Assembly: GCA_016290615.1 (NCBI GenBank)
Contig: JAEEUS010000001.1
Coordinates: 105,226-169,225, forward strand
Length of the DNA stretch: 64,000 nt
Direction: 5' to 3'
Origin: Lachnospiraceae bacterium
GTDB taxonomy: Bacteria > Bacillota > Clostridia > Lachnospirales > Lachnospiraceae
In this document: positions 50,621-59,820 of the stretch, in pieces
How the letters are laid out: every line of letters begins with the position of its first letter
Position numbering within the stretch: position 1 is the first letter of the stretch
Position numbers and translations under genes: made by a program
The notes under the pieces: model-generated
Databases searched by the model: none
Seen by the model: the letters and a program-made list of their open reading frames with translations, nothing else
What the model was told of the DNA's origin: nothing

Positions 50621-50648
50621 AAAAAGAGGCATGACCCAGTCATGCCTC
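50621..50648 (-). terminator. Intrinsic terminator of livJ
   Basis: Minus strand GAGGCATGAC/GTCATGCCTC stem with 3-base loop followed by TTTTTATTTG. Confidence 0.88.
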
Positions 50649-50662
50649 CAAAAAGACCTGTA

Positions 50663-51868
50663 TTAGTCCATAGCTACATAAGCGCCGTCCTTGATAACAA
50701 CAGCCTTGGGATCCTTGTTTACTTCACCGTCAGCTGTCCAAGACATTCCAGCACCTGTAAGACCGTCAACACTTATCTGAGTCATAGCAGCCTTAACTGC
50801 ATCACAGATAGCTGAAGCGTCCATATCAGGTGTGCATCCTGCCTTCTCGATAGCAGCCTTCATGATGTAGATAGCATCATAAGCATCTGCTGCGAACTGG
50901 TTGGGGATATCTCCGCCGAACTGCTCTTTGTACTTTGTAACAAAGTTTACTGTAGCGTCATCCTTAGCATCTGCTGCGAAAGGTGTAAGAAGCATAACTC
51001 CCTCAGCGAGGTTGTTGTCGAAGTTCTCAACACCAAGGATTCCGTCAAGACCGTCACATCCGAAGAATGTGGGCTTGTAACCCATTGTATCAGCCTGAGA
51101 CAGGATAAGTGTTGCCTCCTGATAGTAGATGGGAAGGAATACGAGATCTGCGCCTGCATCCTTTGCCTTCTGAAGCTGTGTTGTGAAATCAGTCTTGTTG
51201 TCAGCTGTGAAAGCTTCTGCAGCTACGATTTCGAAAGGCTGATTTGCTGCTTCCTTTGCAAATGTCTCATATATACCTGATGAGTATACATCTGAGCTGT
51301 CATAGATAACTGCAAGCTTTGAAGAAAGGTTGTTCATACCTATGTACTTAGCTGAAGCTGTACCCTGAAGAGGATCTGAGAAGCATACACGGAATGCATT
51401 GTCATACTGTGTACAAGGTACTGATGTACCTGAAGGTGTAAGCTGGAAGATGTTATCTTCCTTTGTCTTCTCTGAAACAGCTACACAGGGAGCTGATGTA
51501 ACAGTACCCATAAGAAGCTGCATGTTCCAGTCCTTAAGTGTGTTGTAAGCATTTACTGCCTTCTCTGCATCATGCTCATCATCTTCAAACTTATACTCGA
51601 TCTGTGCTCCGTTGATACCGCCTGCTGCGTTGATCTCATCGATAGCGATCTGAGCGCCGTTCTTTACTGCGTTACCGTAAACAGCTGCACCGCCTGTTAT
51701 AGGTCCGATACCGCCAATCTTGAATGTAGCGCCGTTGCTTGAGCTGCTGTCAGCTGCAGTAGATTCTGTAGCTGTGTCTGTTGTTGTAGTATCTGTTGTG
51801 CTTCCACATCCGCAAAGAAGTGTTGCACCAAGAACTACAGCAAGTAACATGCTTGTAATCTTTTTCAT
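50663..51868 (-). CDS. livJ: Branched-chain amino acid ABC transporter substrate-binding lipoprotein
   Basis: 401 residues. Signal peptide MKKITSMLLAVVLGATLLCGC with lipobox LLCGC, a Thr/Ser-rich linker, then a type I periplasmic-binding fold that starts FKIGGIGPITGGAAVYGNAV and has INAAGGINGAQIEY. Delivers branched-chain or similar amino acids to LivHMGF. The frame is open 15 codons upstream, but ATG at 51866-51868 follows AAGGAGGAAGTT and starts the signal peptide. Monocistronic; expression is likely much higher than that of the permease genes. Confidence 0.94.
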   Translation of the reverse strand: MKKITSMLLAVVLGATLLCGCGSTTDTTTTDTATESTAADSSSSNGATFKIGGIGPITGGAAVYGNAVKNGAQIAIDEINAAGGINGAQIEYKFEDDEHDAEKAVNAYNTLKDWNMQLLMGTVTSAPCVAVSEKTKEDNIFQLTPSGTSVPCTQYDNAFRVCFSDPLQGTASAKYIGMNNLSSKLAVIYDSSDVYSSGIYETFAKEAANQPFEIVAAEAFTADNKTDFTTQLQKAKDAGADLVFLPIYYQEATLILSQADTMGYKPTFFGCDGLDGILGVENFDNNLAEGVMLLTPFAADAKDDATVNFVTKYKEQFGGDIPNQFAADAYDAIYIMKAAIEKAGCTPDMDASAICDAVKAAMTQISVDGLTGAGMSWTADGEVNKDPKAVVIKDGAYVAMD

Positions 51869-51886
51869 AACTTCCTCCTTAAATCC

Positions 51887-51918
51887 GAATCCGTACGGAT
51901 TCTTTGTATACAATTATA
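51887..51918. promoter_or_regulatory. livJ leader: 16-base perfect palindrome and -10 box
   Basis: GAATCCGTACGGATTC at 51887-51902 is a perfect palindrome, between a minus-strand TATAAT at 51913-51918 and the Shine-Dalgarno. Its place just downstream of the -10 is a typical repressor operator. No convincing -35 was found. Confidence 0.55.
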
Positions 51919-51966
51919 CATATGTAACATCATATAAAATACATCATTATATTAAATAAGTCAAAT

Positions 51967-53691
51967 TCAATCGTTTATAAATGAATAGACCGCTATATAG
52001 GGGAGTACCAGCATAAGTGCGTATGCATACCTTAGATCAGCGACAAGAGGTGTCGCCAAAAGAAGTGTCATGTTAAGCATAAAGGCCGGCAGATAAGGAT
52101 AGAGCTTGTCTGCTCTCTTATTGCATATGCAGATTGCAGCAAATACAAGAAGCAGCCAGAAAAAGCCTCCCATGCAGTAGAAAGTACCGTATATAGGTAT
52201 CATGCCGTACATTTTTGTCAGAAGCTCGTTTATCTTTATAAGGACAGGTCCTTCTATGACAGGACGCACGTACAGATCCATCTCATTTTCGGTTATTCCG
52301 AAATTAACGGTCTGCTGTGGATTCATGGGAGCCCAGTAGCCCATGGTCAGATCGATGTAAGCCTTTATATATGTAATAGGATGAGCGAGTCCCAAATCTG
52401 CCCATAACCTGAAAAACTCATTCTTGTGAGAATCAAAAAACTCCATGTCTCCGTCAACGACCCAGGCTGTCATCGTATCAGCCCCCTGCGTTGAATACCC
52501 TGCACGTATATAGTCAAGAGAGTTGATATTTTCAAGCCAGCTTATCTGTTCATCACTAATAGTTTCATTGTCGACGATGACTCTGCCTATCTGCTGTAGC
52601 GGAATGCACAGATTGAACACGTAATCATCCTTTTCTACGTTGCAGGCTCTCATAAGAGGTCCCCTGCAAAGCGATGATGCAATGATCACCACAAGAGCCA
52701 TAATGATATAGCTCTTCAGTTTCTTTCTCATCGCAAACAGCCATATCACAACAGTTACGATAAACGCATAATATCCGTTATGTCTCAGGACACACATCAA
52801 AAATCCGCAGATGACAAAAAGGATGCTGTCCCTCAATGAATCTTTTGTATTATCACTGCCGCATCTTGTACATATGCGCACGATGGTAACGGTAAGCACA
52901 AGAACAGACATTGAAAATAACACATCCTTCCAGATGGTAACAGCATACATAAGGTTGTATGGAAGCAGTATAAAGGAAAGAAGAAGGATTATCCTTGTGC
53001 TTTTCTTTACACCGAATTCATACATGCACTCGATCACATATCCTATGCTTATGCCGACCATGATTATCTGAAAGAACGTATAGGTAAAAATACCGAAGTA
53101 CATATCCTTCGATACTGAATATCCGATGTTGTAAAAAAGCTTGATCAGGGCGGTATGGATCCACGGATGGTGATTGACATATTCCTCGGTTCCTATAGCC
53201 TGTCTTAGCTGACTCAGGCTGTCGGGAGTCATCACTCCGGGATAGTTAAGAGCAAGAAATGGTATGCAGCATAAAAATACTATCACTGCATATGATAGAA
53301 ATATCTTTAAGGAAAACGCGTTACGCGTCAGGTTTTTTTTTTCGCGAAAATTAACAACTGCTTTGGTTATAAAGATCTCAAGGAGCGCCTGAAACATGAC
53401 AAACAGTCCGATCAAGCTGCATATCACGAAGGCAGCAATAAACAGCCTGTTTTCAAGGCCTCCGCTCAGATCATCAAATAACGCATATAAAATACTGAAT
53501 AGTATTGCAAGGGAATATGATGCTATCTTTATCTTCCTGTCTGACTCTGTCATGCTGTCACGATATCCGAGAACGATAAAGCTTGAAGCAAATACGCACA
53601 ACAAAAGAATATTGGTAGACTCAAGTCCGCCAATATTCATCCATGCGTATGCAACAAAAAAGCTGAGTATCAGATTCCTTATCTGTTTCAT
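51967..53691 (-). CDS. DUF6020-type polytopic membrane protein, GT-C-like
   Basis: 574 residues, about 13 membrane helices. Between helices the conserved segment NYPGVMTPDSLSQLRQA...NHHPWIHTALI resembles the acidic/His loop of GT-C glycosyltransferases (DUF6020). A role in polyprenyl-linked sugar transfer outside the membrane is plausible, untested. It overlaps rfbD by four bases and follows leuA-rfbD. Confidence 0.7.
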   Translation of the reverse strand: MKQIRNLILSFFVAYAWMNIGGLESTNILLLCVFASSFIVLGYRDSMTESDRKIKIASYSLAILFSILYALFDDLSGGLENRLFIAAFVICSLIGLFVMFQALLEIFITKAVVNFREKKNLTRNAFSLKIFLSYAVIVFLCCIPFLALNYPGVMTPDSLSQLRQAIGTEEYVNHHPWIHTALIKLFYNIGYSVSKDMYFGIFTYTFFQIIMVGISIGYVIECMYEFGVKKSTRIILLLSFILLPYNLMYAVTIWKDVLFSMSVLVLTVTIVRICTRCGSDNTKDSLRDSILFVICGFLMCVLRHNGYYAFIVTVVIWLFAMRKKLKSYIIMALVVIIASSLCRGPLMRACNVEKDDYVFNLCIPLQQIGRVIVDNETISDEQISWLENINSLDYIRAGYSTQGADTMTAWVVDGDMEFFDSHKNEFFRLWADLGLAHPITYIKAYIDLTMGYWAPMNPQQTVNFGITENEMDLYVRPVIEGPVLIKINELLTKMYGMIPIYGTFYCMGGFFWLLLVFAAICICNKRADKLYPYLPAFMLNMTLLLATPLVADLRYAYALMLVLPYIAVYSFIND

Positions 53692-54536
53692 TTAAGTTCC
53701 TGTTCCAAATATGTCTTTATGGCATCATGCCAGTCGCAGAATGTATATCCGCCTACTGCCTTTAACATGCGGTTTTCCAGAACGGAATGAGCCGGTCTGT
53801 TTGCGGGTGCGCCGTACTCTTCAGTTGAGATACCTGTTACTTTTGTGGATTTGCCTGCAAGTCTGAATATCTCGCGTGCAAACTCTGCCCAGTCACAGCT
53901 TCCCTCGCATGTCGCATGATAAATTCCGTAGTTTCTTGTAAATAGGATGCTGTCTATGGCTTTAACAAGTTCCGCCGTGGATGTAGGCGTTCCGAACTGA
54001 TCGTTAACTACTCTTACCTCGTCGTGATCTTCACTTAAGCGAAGCATTGTCCTTACGAAATTCTTTCCGTCGCCGTAGAGCCATGCTGTCCTGAAGATGA
54101 AGAATCTGTCGGCAAACATGGTAACCATCTTTTCAGCTTCGGCCTTTGTCTGACCGTATACGCTCTGAGGGCAGATCGGATCAGACTCATAGTATGGTGT
54201 CTGTTTTGTTCCGTCAAATACATAATCGGTAGATATATGTATCATCCTTGCACCCACAAGTTTTGATGCGATGGCAAGGTTTCTGGGACCTATAACGTTT
54301 ACCTTGAAGGCTATATCCTGATTTGTCTCGCATGCATCAACGGCAGTATATGCTGCACAGTTGATTATCGCATACGGTTTTTCACTCTCAACAAGATCGG
54401 TCACATCCTTGATATTTGTTATATCAAGTTCTTCCACATCGGTATTTATGAGTTCAATACCGTTTCTGTCCTTGTAGAATCTGTTTATCTCTCTTCCGAG
54501 CTGTCCGTTGCAGCCCGTAACAAGTATCTTTTTCAT
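53688..54536 (-). CDS. rfbD: dTDP-4-dehydrorhamnose reductase
   Basis: Last step of dTDP-L-rhamnose synthesis. 282 residues, extended SDR: TGCNGQLGREI for NAD(P) binding, catalytic Tyr-Lys in SVYGQTKAEAE, and HISTDYVFDGT. rfbABC are not in the window. It shares one base with the leuA stop (TGATG), so coupled translation is likely. Confidence 0.93.
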   Translation of the reverse strand: MKKILVTGCNGQLGREINRFYKDRNGIELINTDVEELDITNIKDVTDLVESEKPYAIINCAAYTAVDACETNQDIAFKVNVIGPRNLAIASKLVGARMIHISTDYVFDGTKQTPYYESDPICPQSVYGQTKAEAEKMVTMFADRFFIFRTAWLYGDGKNFVRTMLRLSEDHDEVRVVNDQFGTPTSTAELVKAIDSILFTRNYGIYHATCEGSCDWAEFAREIFRLAGKSTKVTGISTEEYGAPANRPAHSVLENRMLKAVGGYTFCDWHDAIKTYLEQELK

Positions 54537-56218
54537 CAGTTCTTCTCCCCGAGGTTAAGTCTGTTCATTGCAGAGAATATAGCTCTGACAGATGCTCTGG
54601 TGATATTTGAGCTTACGCCTACGCCGTAAGTAACTGCTCCGGTATTTGCATCGAGCAGATGGATGTATGCGGCAGCCTGTGAGTTAGAACCTGACTGCAG
54701 TGCATGCTCGGAGTAGTCAAGGATCTTGATATCGATATCAAGGCTGTCCTGAAGCGCTCTCTTGACAGCATCGATAGGTCCGTTACCGATACCCTCGGCG
54801 GTCTTTTCTTCTCCGTGATCTGTATATGTGAGCACGATCTTTGTATCAAAGTTGCTCTCTGTCTCGTCAGAAAGATCATCAACCTTAAGCTTTCTGAAAT
54901 GAAGAGGCTCTTTTCTGTCAAGATATTCGAGCTTGAACTCTTCCATGATCTCATCGGGAGATACCTCTCCCTTCTTCTCCGAAAGGAGCTGGATGACCTT
55001 GGCAAACTCTTTATGCATTGCCTTGGGAAGCTTGAATCCGAAGTAGTTGTCCATGATAAATGCAACGCCACCCTTTCCTGACTGGCTGTTGATCCTGACA
55101 ATGGGCTCGTACATTCTTCCTATATCCGAAGGATCGATGGGAAGATAAGGCACCTGCCATATCTGGCTGTTTCTTTCCTTCATCGCCTGAACGCCCTTGT
55201 TTATCGCATCCTGGTGAGAACCCGAAAATGCAGTAAATACCAGTTTGCCGGCATAAGGATGTCTGGGATGGATCGGTATCTTGCAGCATCTTTCATATAT
55301 CTCGATTATCTCATTTACGTTTTCAATGTTGAGCTTGGGATCTATTCCCTGTGAGAACATGTTGTAGGCGATGTTGAGTATATCAACGTTACCTGTTCTC
55401 TCGCCGTTTCCAAACAGTGTACCCTCTACCCTGTCTGCACCTGCAAGCATCGCAAGCTCGGCACTGGCAACACCGCAGCCTCTGTCGTTGTGAGGATGGA
55501 TGCTAAGTATAACGCAGTCACGCTTGTTGAGTCTCTTATCCATCCACTCGATACGGTCTGCATACACGTTAGGTGTTGTCATCTCAACCGTTGAAGGAAG
55601 ATTGATGATTATGGGATTTTCCGGAGTCGGTCCCCATTCATCTATAACGGCATTGCATATCTCGAGTGCAAAGTCGTCCTCTGTTCCCGTATAGCTTTCG
55701 GGAGAATACTCAAGAAAGATATTTCCGTCAAAGTTCTTTGCTCTCTCCTTTACCATGCGTGTTCCGGCAAGAGCGATATCGATTATCTCCTTCTTGTCCT
55801 TATGGAAAACAACATCTCTCTGAAGTGTCGATGTTGAATTGTAAATATGAACTATAGTATTCTTGATGCCCTGGATAGATTCAAAAGTCTTGTCTATGAG
55901 TTCTTCCCTGCACTGAGTAAGCACCTGAACCTTGCAGTCATCGGGTATCATCCTTCTGTCTACGAGCTGGCGAAGGAAATCATATTCTATCTGGCTCGCT
56001 GACGGGAAGCCTATCTCTATCTCCCTGAATCCTAGCTTTAGCAGATACTCAAAGAACTCTATCTTCTCATCAACCTGCATAGGGTCGATTAGAGCCTGAT
56101 TTCCGTCTCTCAGATCAACACTGCACCATACGGGTGCCTTTTCAATCTGCCTGTTCGGCCACTCTCTTTCCGGATAATCAATAACCGGAACTCTCTGATA
56201 ACGCTTGTAATTCAACAT
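54536..56218 (-). CDS. leuA: 2-isopropylmalate synthase, long (type 2) form
   Basis: First committed step of leucine synthesis from acetyl-CoA and 2-oxoisovalerate. 560 residues. TIM-barrel with APVWCSVDLRDGNQALIDPM, IHPHNDRGCGVASAELA and the C-terminal LeuA regulatory domain, which binds Leu. The N-terminus follows the fungal/actinobacterial-type enzyme rather than the short LeuA. ATG at 56216-56218 follows AGGAGGAG. The HPr terminator lies just upstream. Confidence 0.95.
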   Translation of the reverse strand: MLNYKRYQRVPVIDYPEREWPNRQIEKAPVWCSVDLRDGNQALIDPMQVDEKIEFFEYLLKLGFREIEIGFPSASQIEYDFLRQLVDRRMIPDDCKVQVLTQCREELIDKTFESIQGIKNTIVHIYNSTSTLQRDVVFHKDKKEIIDIALAGTRMVKERAKNFDGNIFLEYSPESYTGTEDDFALEICNAVIDEWGPTPENPIIINLPSTVEMTTPNVYADRIEWMDKRLNKRDCVILSIHPHNDRGCGVASAELAMLAGADRVEGTLFGNGERTGNVDILNIAYNMFSQGIDPKLNIENVNEIIEIYERCCKIPIHPRHPYAGKLVFTAFSGSHQDAINKGVQAMKERNSQIWQVPYLPIDPSDIGRMYEPIVRINSQSGKGGVAFIMDNYFGFKLPKAMHKEFAKVIQLLSEKKGEVSPDEIMEEFKLEYLDRKEPLHFRKLKVDDLSDETESNFDTKIVLTYTDHGEEKTAEGIGNGPIDAVKRALQDSLDIDIKILDYSEHALQSGSNSQAAAYIHLLDANTGAVTYGVGVSSNITRASVRAIFSAMNRLNLGEKN

Positions 56219-56245
56219 GTCAACGCTCCTCCTGATAACTAATGT

Positions 56246-56273
56246 AAAAAAAGACGCCGTAATCATACGGCGC
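56246..56273 (-). terminator. Intrinsic terminator between HPr and leuA
   Basis: Minus strand GCGCCGT/ACGGCGT stem, 6-base loop, followed by TTTTTTTAC. It sits about 30 bases before leuA. Confidence 0.9.
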
Positions 56274-56284
56274 CGCAAATTTTT

Positions 56285-56548
56285 CTATTCTCCGAGTCCA
56301 CTTTCGATAGCTGCTACCAGAGATTTTAAAGCATCTGCCTCATCTTCTCCGTCACACTTTATCTCTATCTCGTCTCCACACTTTACACATGCTCCCAAGA
56401 CACTCAGAACACTCTTTGCATTCGCTGTACTATCACGAAATGTGAATGTGATCAATGATTTGTACTGCATTGCTTCCTTGCATAGTATACCTGCAGGTCT
56501 TAGGTGTAACCCCGTGGGATTCTTTATGACTACCTTTTGGGAAACCAT
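56285..56548 (-). CDS. HPr phosphocarrier protein
   Basis: 87 residues from ATG 56546-56548 (GGAGG upstream). The PTS phosphorylation site is H15 in GLHLRPAG, and the regulatory Ser is S46 in NAKSVLSVLG; both sit at the exact classical numbers, so it can serve PTS transfer and HPr kinase signalling. It is not next to ptsI here. An own promoter overlaps the 3' end of glmM. Confidence 0.93.
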   Translation of the reverse strand: MVSQKVVIKNPTGLHLRPAGILCKEAMQYKSLITFTFRDSTANAKSVLSVLGACVKCGDEIEIKCDGEDEADALKSLVAAIESGLGE

Positions 56549-56588
56549 ACCTTGATACCTCCAAACTTTGTTGCTACTCCCTGTGTAC

Positions 56589-56617
56589 ATAATATCATCA
56601 TTTCATTGTCTTTTCAA
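56589..56617 (-). promoter_or_regulatory. Candidate promoter of the HPr gene
   Basis: Minus strand reads TTGAAA, 17 bases, TATTAT, within and just after the glmM 3' end, 41 bases before the HPr start. Confidence 0.6.
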
Positions 56618-57941
56618 TAAGCTTTGCAAGCTTTGAGGCTTCCTCTTCTATTACCTCTTTATCCTTGCCCTCGATCATTACTCTGACCTTGGGTTCGGTG
56701 CCTGAAGGACGTATCAGAACCCTGCCTTCTCCGGCAAATCTCTTCTCGAGCTTGTCTATCGCTTCCTTTATCTCAGGATACTCAAGATAACGATCCTTTA
56801 GAGCATTGCTCACCTTTGCATTGACCAGTGCCTGAGGAAGCACAGTCATTATCTTTGACAGCTCACTCAGCTTCTTTTTGCTCTCAACAATGACCTGCAA
56901 AAGATGAAGGGCACTTAGAAGACCGTCTCCGGTCGTATTCTCGTCAAGCAGTATGACATGTCCGGAATTCTCTCCGCCAAGACTTGCTTTGATCTCTTTC
57001 ATACGCTCAAGAACATATCTGTCGCCGACCTTTGTTGTCTCTACCTTTATCCCGTTTTTCTTTGCCATTAGAATAAATCCGAGATTGGTCATGACAGTTA
57101 CAACTATGGTGTTGTTCTTTAACTTACCCTTATCCTTTAGGTGATTTCCGACGATAGCCATTATCTGATCGCCGTCAACCATGTTTCCTTTTTCATCTAC
57201 GGCAAGGAGTCTGTCCGCATCACCGTCAAAAGCAAGACCCACATCGGCCTTTTCCTTCTTTACCCTGCTTACAAGCTCCTCCATATGTGTTGAACCGCAC
57301 TTGTCATTGATATTGGTCCCGTCGGGATCATTATGTATTGCAATGACATCGGCTCCTAGCTTCTTTAACGCAGTTACGGAAGTATAGTAAGATGCGCCCT
57401 CCGCACAGTCGGCAACTATCTTTAATCCTTTAAGATTTACGGGAACCGCTTTTATCGAATGCTCGATATATTCATCGGCTGCTCCCTCAAGATATCTTAC
57501 ACATCCTATATCTGTTCCTGTAGGGAATGTGATGCCCTTAAAGTCATCCTTTATAATAGCTTCCATCTTGTCTTCAAGTTCATCAGGAAGCTTGAATCCG
57601 TTTTTATCAAAAAACTTTATACCGTTAAACTCAACCGAATTGTGTGACGCCGAGATCACAACACCTGCATCTGCCTTATGCTTCTTTGTCAGATATGCTA
57701 TAGCCGGTGTGGGAACGATCCCCGCATATAAAACATCGGCTCCCATGCTGCAGATACCTGCCATTAATGCATTTCCCAGCATATCTCCCGAAATTCTAGT
57801 GTCGCTTCCGACTATGATCACAGGCTTTTTCTTTCCTGTGAGCACGCATACACCTGCCTGTCCCAGCTTCATTGCAAGCATTGGTGTAAGCTCTTCGTTG
57901 GCAACGCCTCTTACACCGTCAGTACCAAATAATCTGGCCAC
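56598..57941 (-). CDS. glmM: Phosphoglucosamine mutase
   Basis: GlcN-6-P to GlcN-1-P for UDP-GlcNAc. 447 residues; phospho-Ser in VVISASHNSVEFNG, metal loop FDGDADRLLAVD, sugar loop LGGENSGHVI, phosphate loop RPSGTEPKVRVM. Start abuts the cdaR stop; its Shine-Dalgarno AGGAGG is within the acidic end of cdaR. Follows the conserved cdaA-cdaR-glmM order. Confidence 0.98.
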   Translation of the reverse strand: MARLFGTDGVRGVANEELTPMLAMKLGQAGVCVLTGKKKPVIIVGSDTRISGDMLGNALMAGICSMGADVLYAGIVPTPAIAYLTKKHKADAGVVISASHNSVEFNGIKFFDKNGFKLPDELEDKMEAIIKDDFKGITFPTGTDIGCVRYLEGAADEYIEHSIKAVPVNLKGLKIVADCAEGASYYTSVTALKKLGADVIAIHNDPDGTNINDKCGSTHMEELVSRVKKEKADVGLAFDGDADRLLAVDEKGNMVDGDQIMAIVGNHLKDKGKLKNNTIVVTVMTNLGFILMAKKNGIKVETTKVGDRYVLERMKEIKASLGGENSGHVILLDENTTGDGLLSALHLLQVIVESKKKLSELSKIMTVLPQALVNAKVSNALKDRYLEYPEIKEAIDKLEKRFAGEGRVLIRPSGTEPKVRVMIEGKDKEVIEEEASKLAKLIEKTMK

Positions 57942-57942
57942 C

Positions 57943-58938
57943 TTACTGTTCCTCCTCGTCTTCTTCCTCTTCCTCTCTTATCTGCGATATACGCAGTGAA
58001 AGAGTCGTTCTTGTTTCGGTATTCGAATCCGGAATTATGACTCCGTCGGGGAGGAACTTCTTGATATCTATCTCTTCTTCGATATTTCTTGTTGCGCCTG
58101 TTATATCAAGGGCATCGTTAATATCGATCTTTTGAATGTTTTTAAGCAGACTCTGCTTGCCGGCGATGTTTATATAGCTAATCGTGCTTGTCAGATTTCC
58201 GTCCACTTCATAGCCGTCGGCCGGTGTTCCAGTGTAGCCGTATTCGATCGGAACTCCCTTTATGAGCCAGATCGATGCCGTTGTCTGTACATCGCTGATG
58301 TTCTTGCTTATCCTCTTGTCGATTATCTCCTTGCCCTCATCATCATACAGATGTATGGGAAGCGAGATGTTTACATCGGAATTTGCATTGGTGATATCTA
58401 TCTCGACCGATACGGTGTTAACAGTATTTACAACAGATTCCGGACCTGAGATCGATACGGCATTCTGTGCGGTGCTCGTTGAATTCAGAAGATAATTCTC
58501 TGCGGGAGTACCCTGTACATCCACACTGATCGGAAGCTGTCTGCGCTTGATATTCTCAACGCTCACACGCAGATAATCCTTGTCGGCCTTAAGATCATCC
58601 TCATCAACGCTGTTTTTGGTGCAGCTCAGTTCTATCGGAATATAGTTTCCTTCTGTGAGCTTGTCAACATCAGCTATGGCTGTAATGTTCTTGTCGGAAA
58701 GCTCGGAGAGCACGGATCTTGCCGCTCTTACGGTTACCCTGATGGTATCGGATCCCTCAAGGACCTCGACGTATTTATTGTTATCCGTAAGCTTGCTCAG
58801 ATTAACCATCTGAACTGTTACCGTATATGTCTGCTGACCAACGGGATCGTTGATGTTGATGGCTATCAACCACAGCAGACTGGCTATAAGGACCGCAAGA
58901 ATCTTGAGTCCGAGATTATTAGTCAGCTTTTTTGCCAT
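57943..58938 (-). CDS. cdaR: YbbR-domain regulator of diadenylate cyclase
   Basis: 331 residues: one N-terminal membrane helix (12-29) and four YbbR repeats outside, ending in an acidic tail EEEEEDEEEQ. CdaR proteins bind and modulate CdaA. It overlaps cdaA by 20 bases. Confidence 0.93.
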   Translation of the reverse strand: MAKKLTNNLGLKILAVLIASLLWLIAININDPVGQQTYTVTVQMVNLSKLTDNNKYVEVLEGSDTIRVTVRAARSVLSELSDKNITAIADVDKLTEGNYIPIELSCTKNSVDEDDLKADKDYLRVSVENIKRRQLPISVDVQGTPAENYLLNSTSTAQNAVSISGPESVVNTVNTVSVEIDITNANSDVNISLPIHLYDDEGKEIIDKRISKNISDVQTTASIWLIKGVPIEYGYTGTPADGYEVDGNLTSTISYINIAGKQSLLKNIQKIDINDALDITGATRNIEEEIDIKKFLPDGVIIPDSNTETRTTLSLRISQIREEEEEDEEEQ

Positions 58939-59791
58939 TCTTCTGGTCCTTTACCTTTCTATGTTTTTTCTTTTTCTCATCCACGGGCTTATCCTGGATG
59001 GATGTCAGACGCTCCTCGACTTCCTCGGCAGTAAGACCTCTTTCAAGATTTCCCTTGTAAGCGATACTGATCTTGCCGGTCTCCTCGGATACGATGATCA
59101 CCATTGCATCCGTCTCCTCAGACATGCCGACTCCGGCACGGTGTCTCGTGCCAAGTTCCTTGCTTAGCATCATGTTGTCTGAAAGCGGAAGATAACATGT
59201 AGCCGAAGAAATACGGTCTCCGTCTATGATAACTGCTCCGTCATGAAGCGGAGTGTTGTGTTCAAATATGTTTATTAGAAGCTGGCTTGTAACGATGGCA
59301 TCAACACTTATGCCTGTTCTTTCAAATTCAGCCAGGTTGTCATTCTGCTTTACAACGATGAGCGCACCTGTCCTTACCTTGCCCATCTCGATGGATGCCT
59401 TTGCGATCTCCTTGATGGTCTTGTCAGAGAACAGACCGCCTTCCTCGCTGTCTCTGAAGATATCTCCGAAGAACTTCTTCTTTCCAAGCTCCTCTAAAGC
59501 TTTTCTAAGTTCCGGCTGCAAAACTACGATGATACCGGTTACGGCAATGGAAACGACGCTCTTAACGATCCAGAGAATTGTCTGCATCTCGAAGATATAG
59601 GCAATAAAAATGAATACCAAAATAACGACCACTCCCTTTAGGAGTGCCCATGCTCTGGTATTCCTTATCCAAACCATTATCTGATATACGAGAAAGGCAA
59701 TTATGAGTATCTCGATGATGTCCGTCACATGAGCCGCAGGCACATGTAGATTATTGACATAATCGCCTAACCAATTCTGCAACTGTTCCAT
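58919..59791 (-). CDS. cdaA: Diadenylate cyclase CdaA
   Basis: Makes c-di-AMP from two ATP. 290 residues: three membrane helices (about 25-95), then the DAC domain with DGA (LHDGAVIIDG) and RHR (GTRHRAGVG), and a Lys-rich tail. The longest frame starts at TTG; ATG at 59789-59791 is preferred. c-di-AMP controls K+ and cell wall homeostasis, which fits glmM downstream. Confidence 0.95.
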   Translation of the reverse strand: MEQLQNWLGDYVNNLHVPAAHVTDIIEILIIAFLVYQIMVWIRNTRAWALLKGVVVILVFIFIAYIFEMQTILWIVKSVVSIAVTGIIVVLQPELRKALEELGKKKFFGDIFRDSEEGGLFSDKTIKEIAKASIEMGKVRTGALIVVKQNDNLAEFERTGISVDAIVTSQLLINIFEHNTPLHDGAVIIDGDRISSATCYLPLSDNMMLSKELGTRHRAGVGMSEETDAMVIIVSEETGKISIAYKGNLERGLTAEEVEERLTSIQDKPVDEKKKKHRKVKDQKNGKKAD

Positions 59792-59820
59792 ATAAACCAA
59801 CCTATATAAAAGCTATAAAG

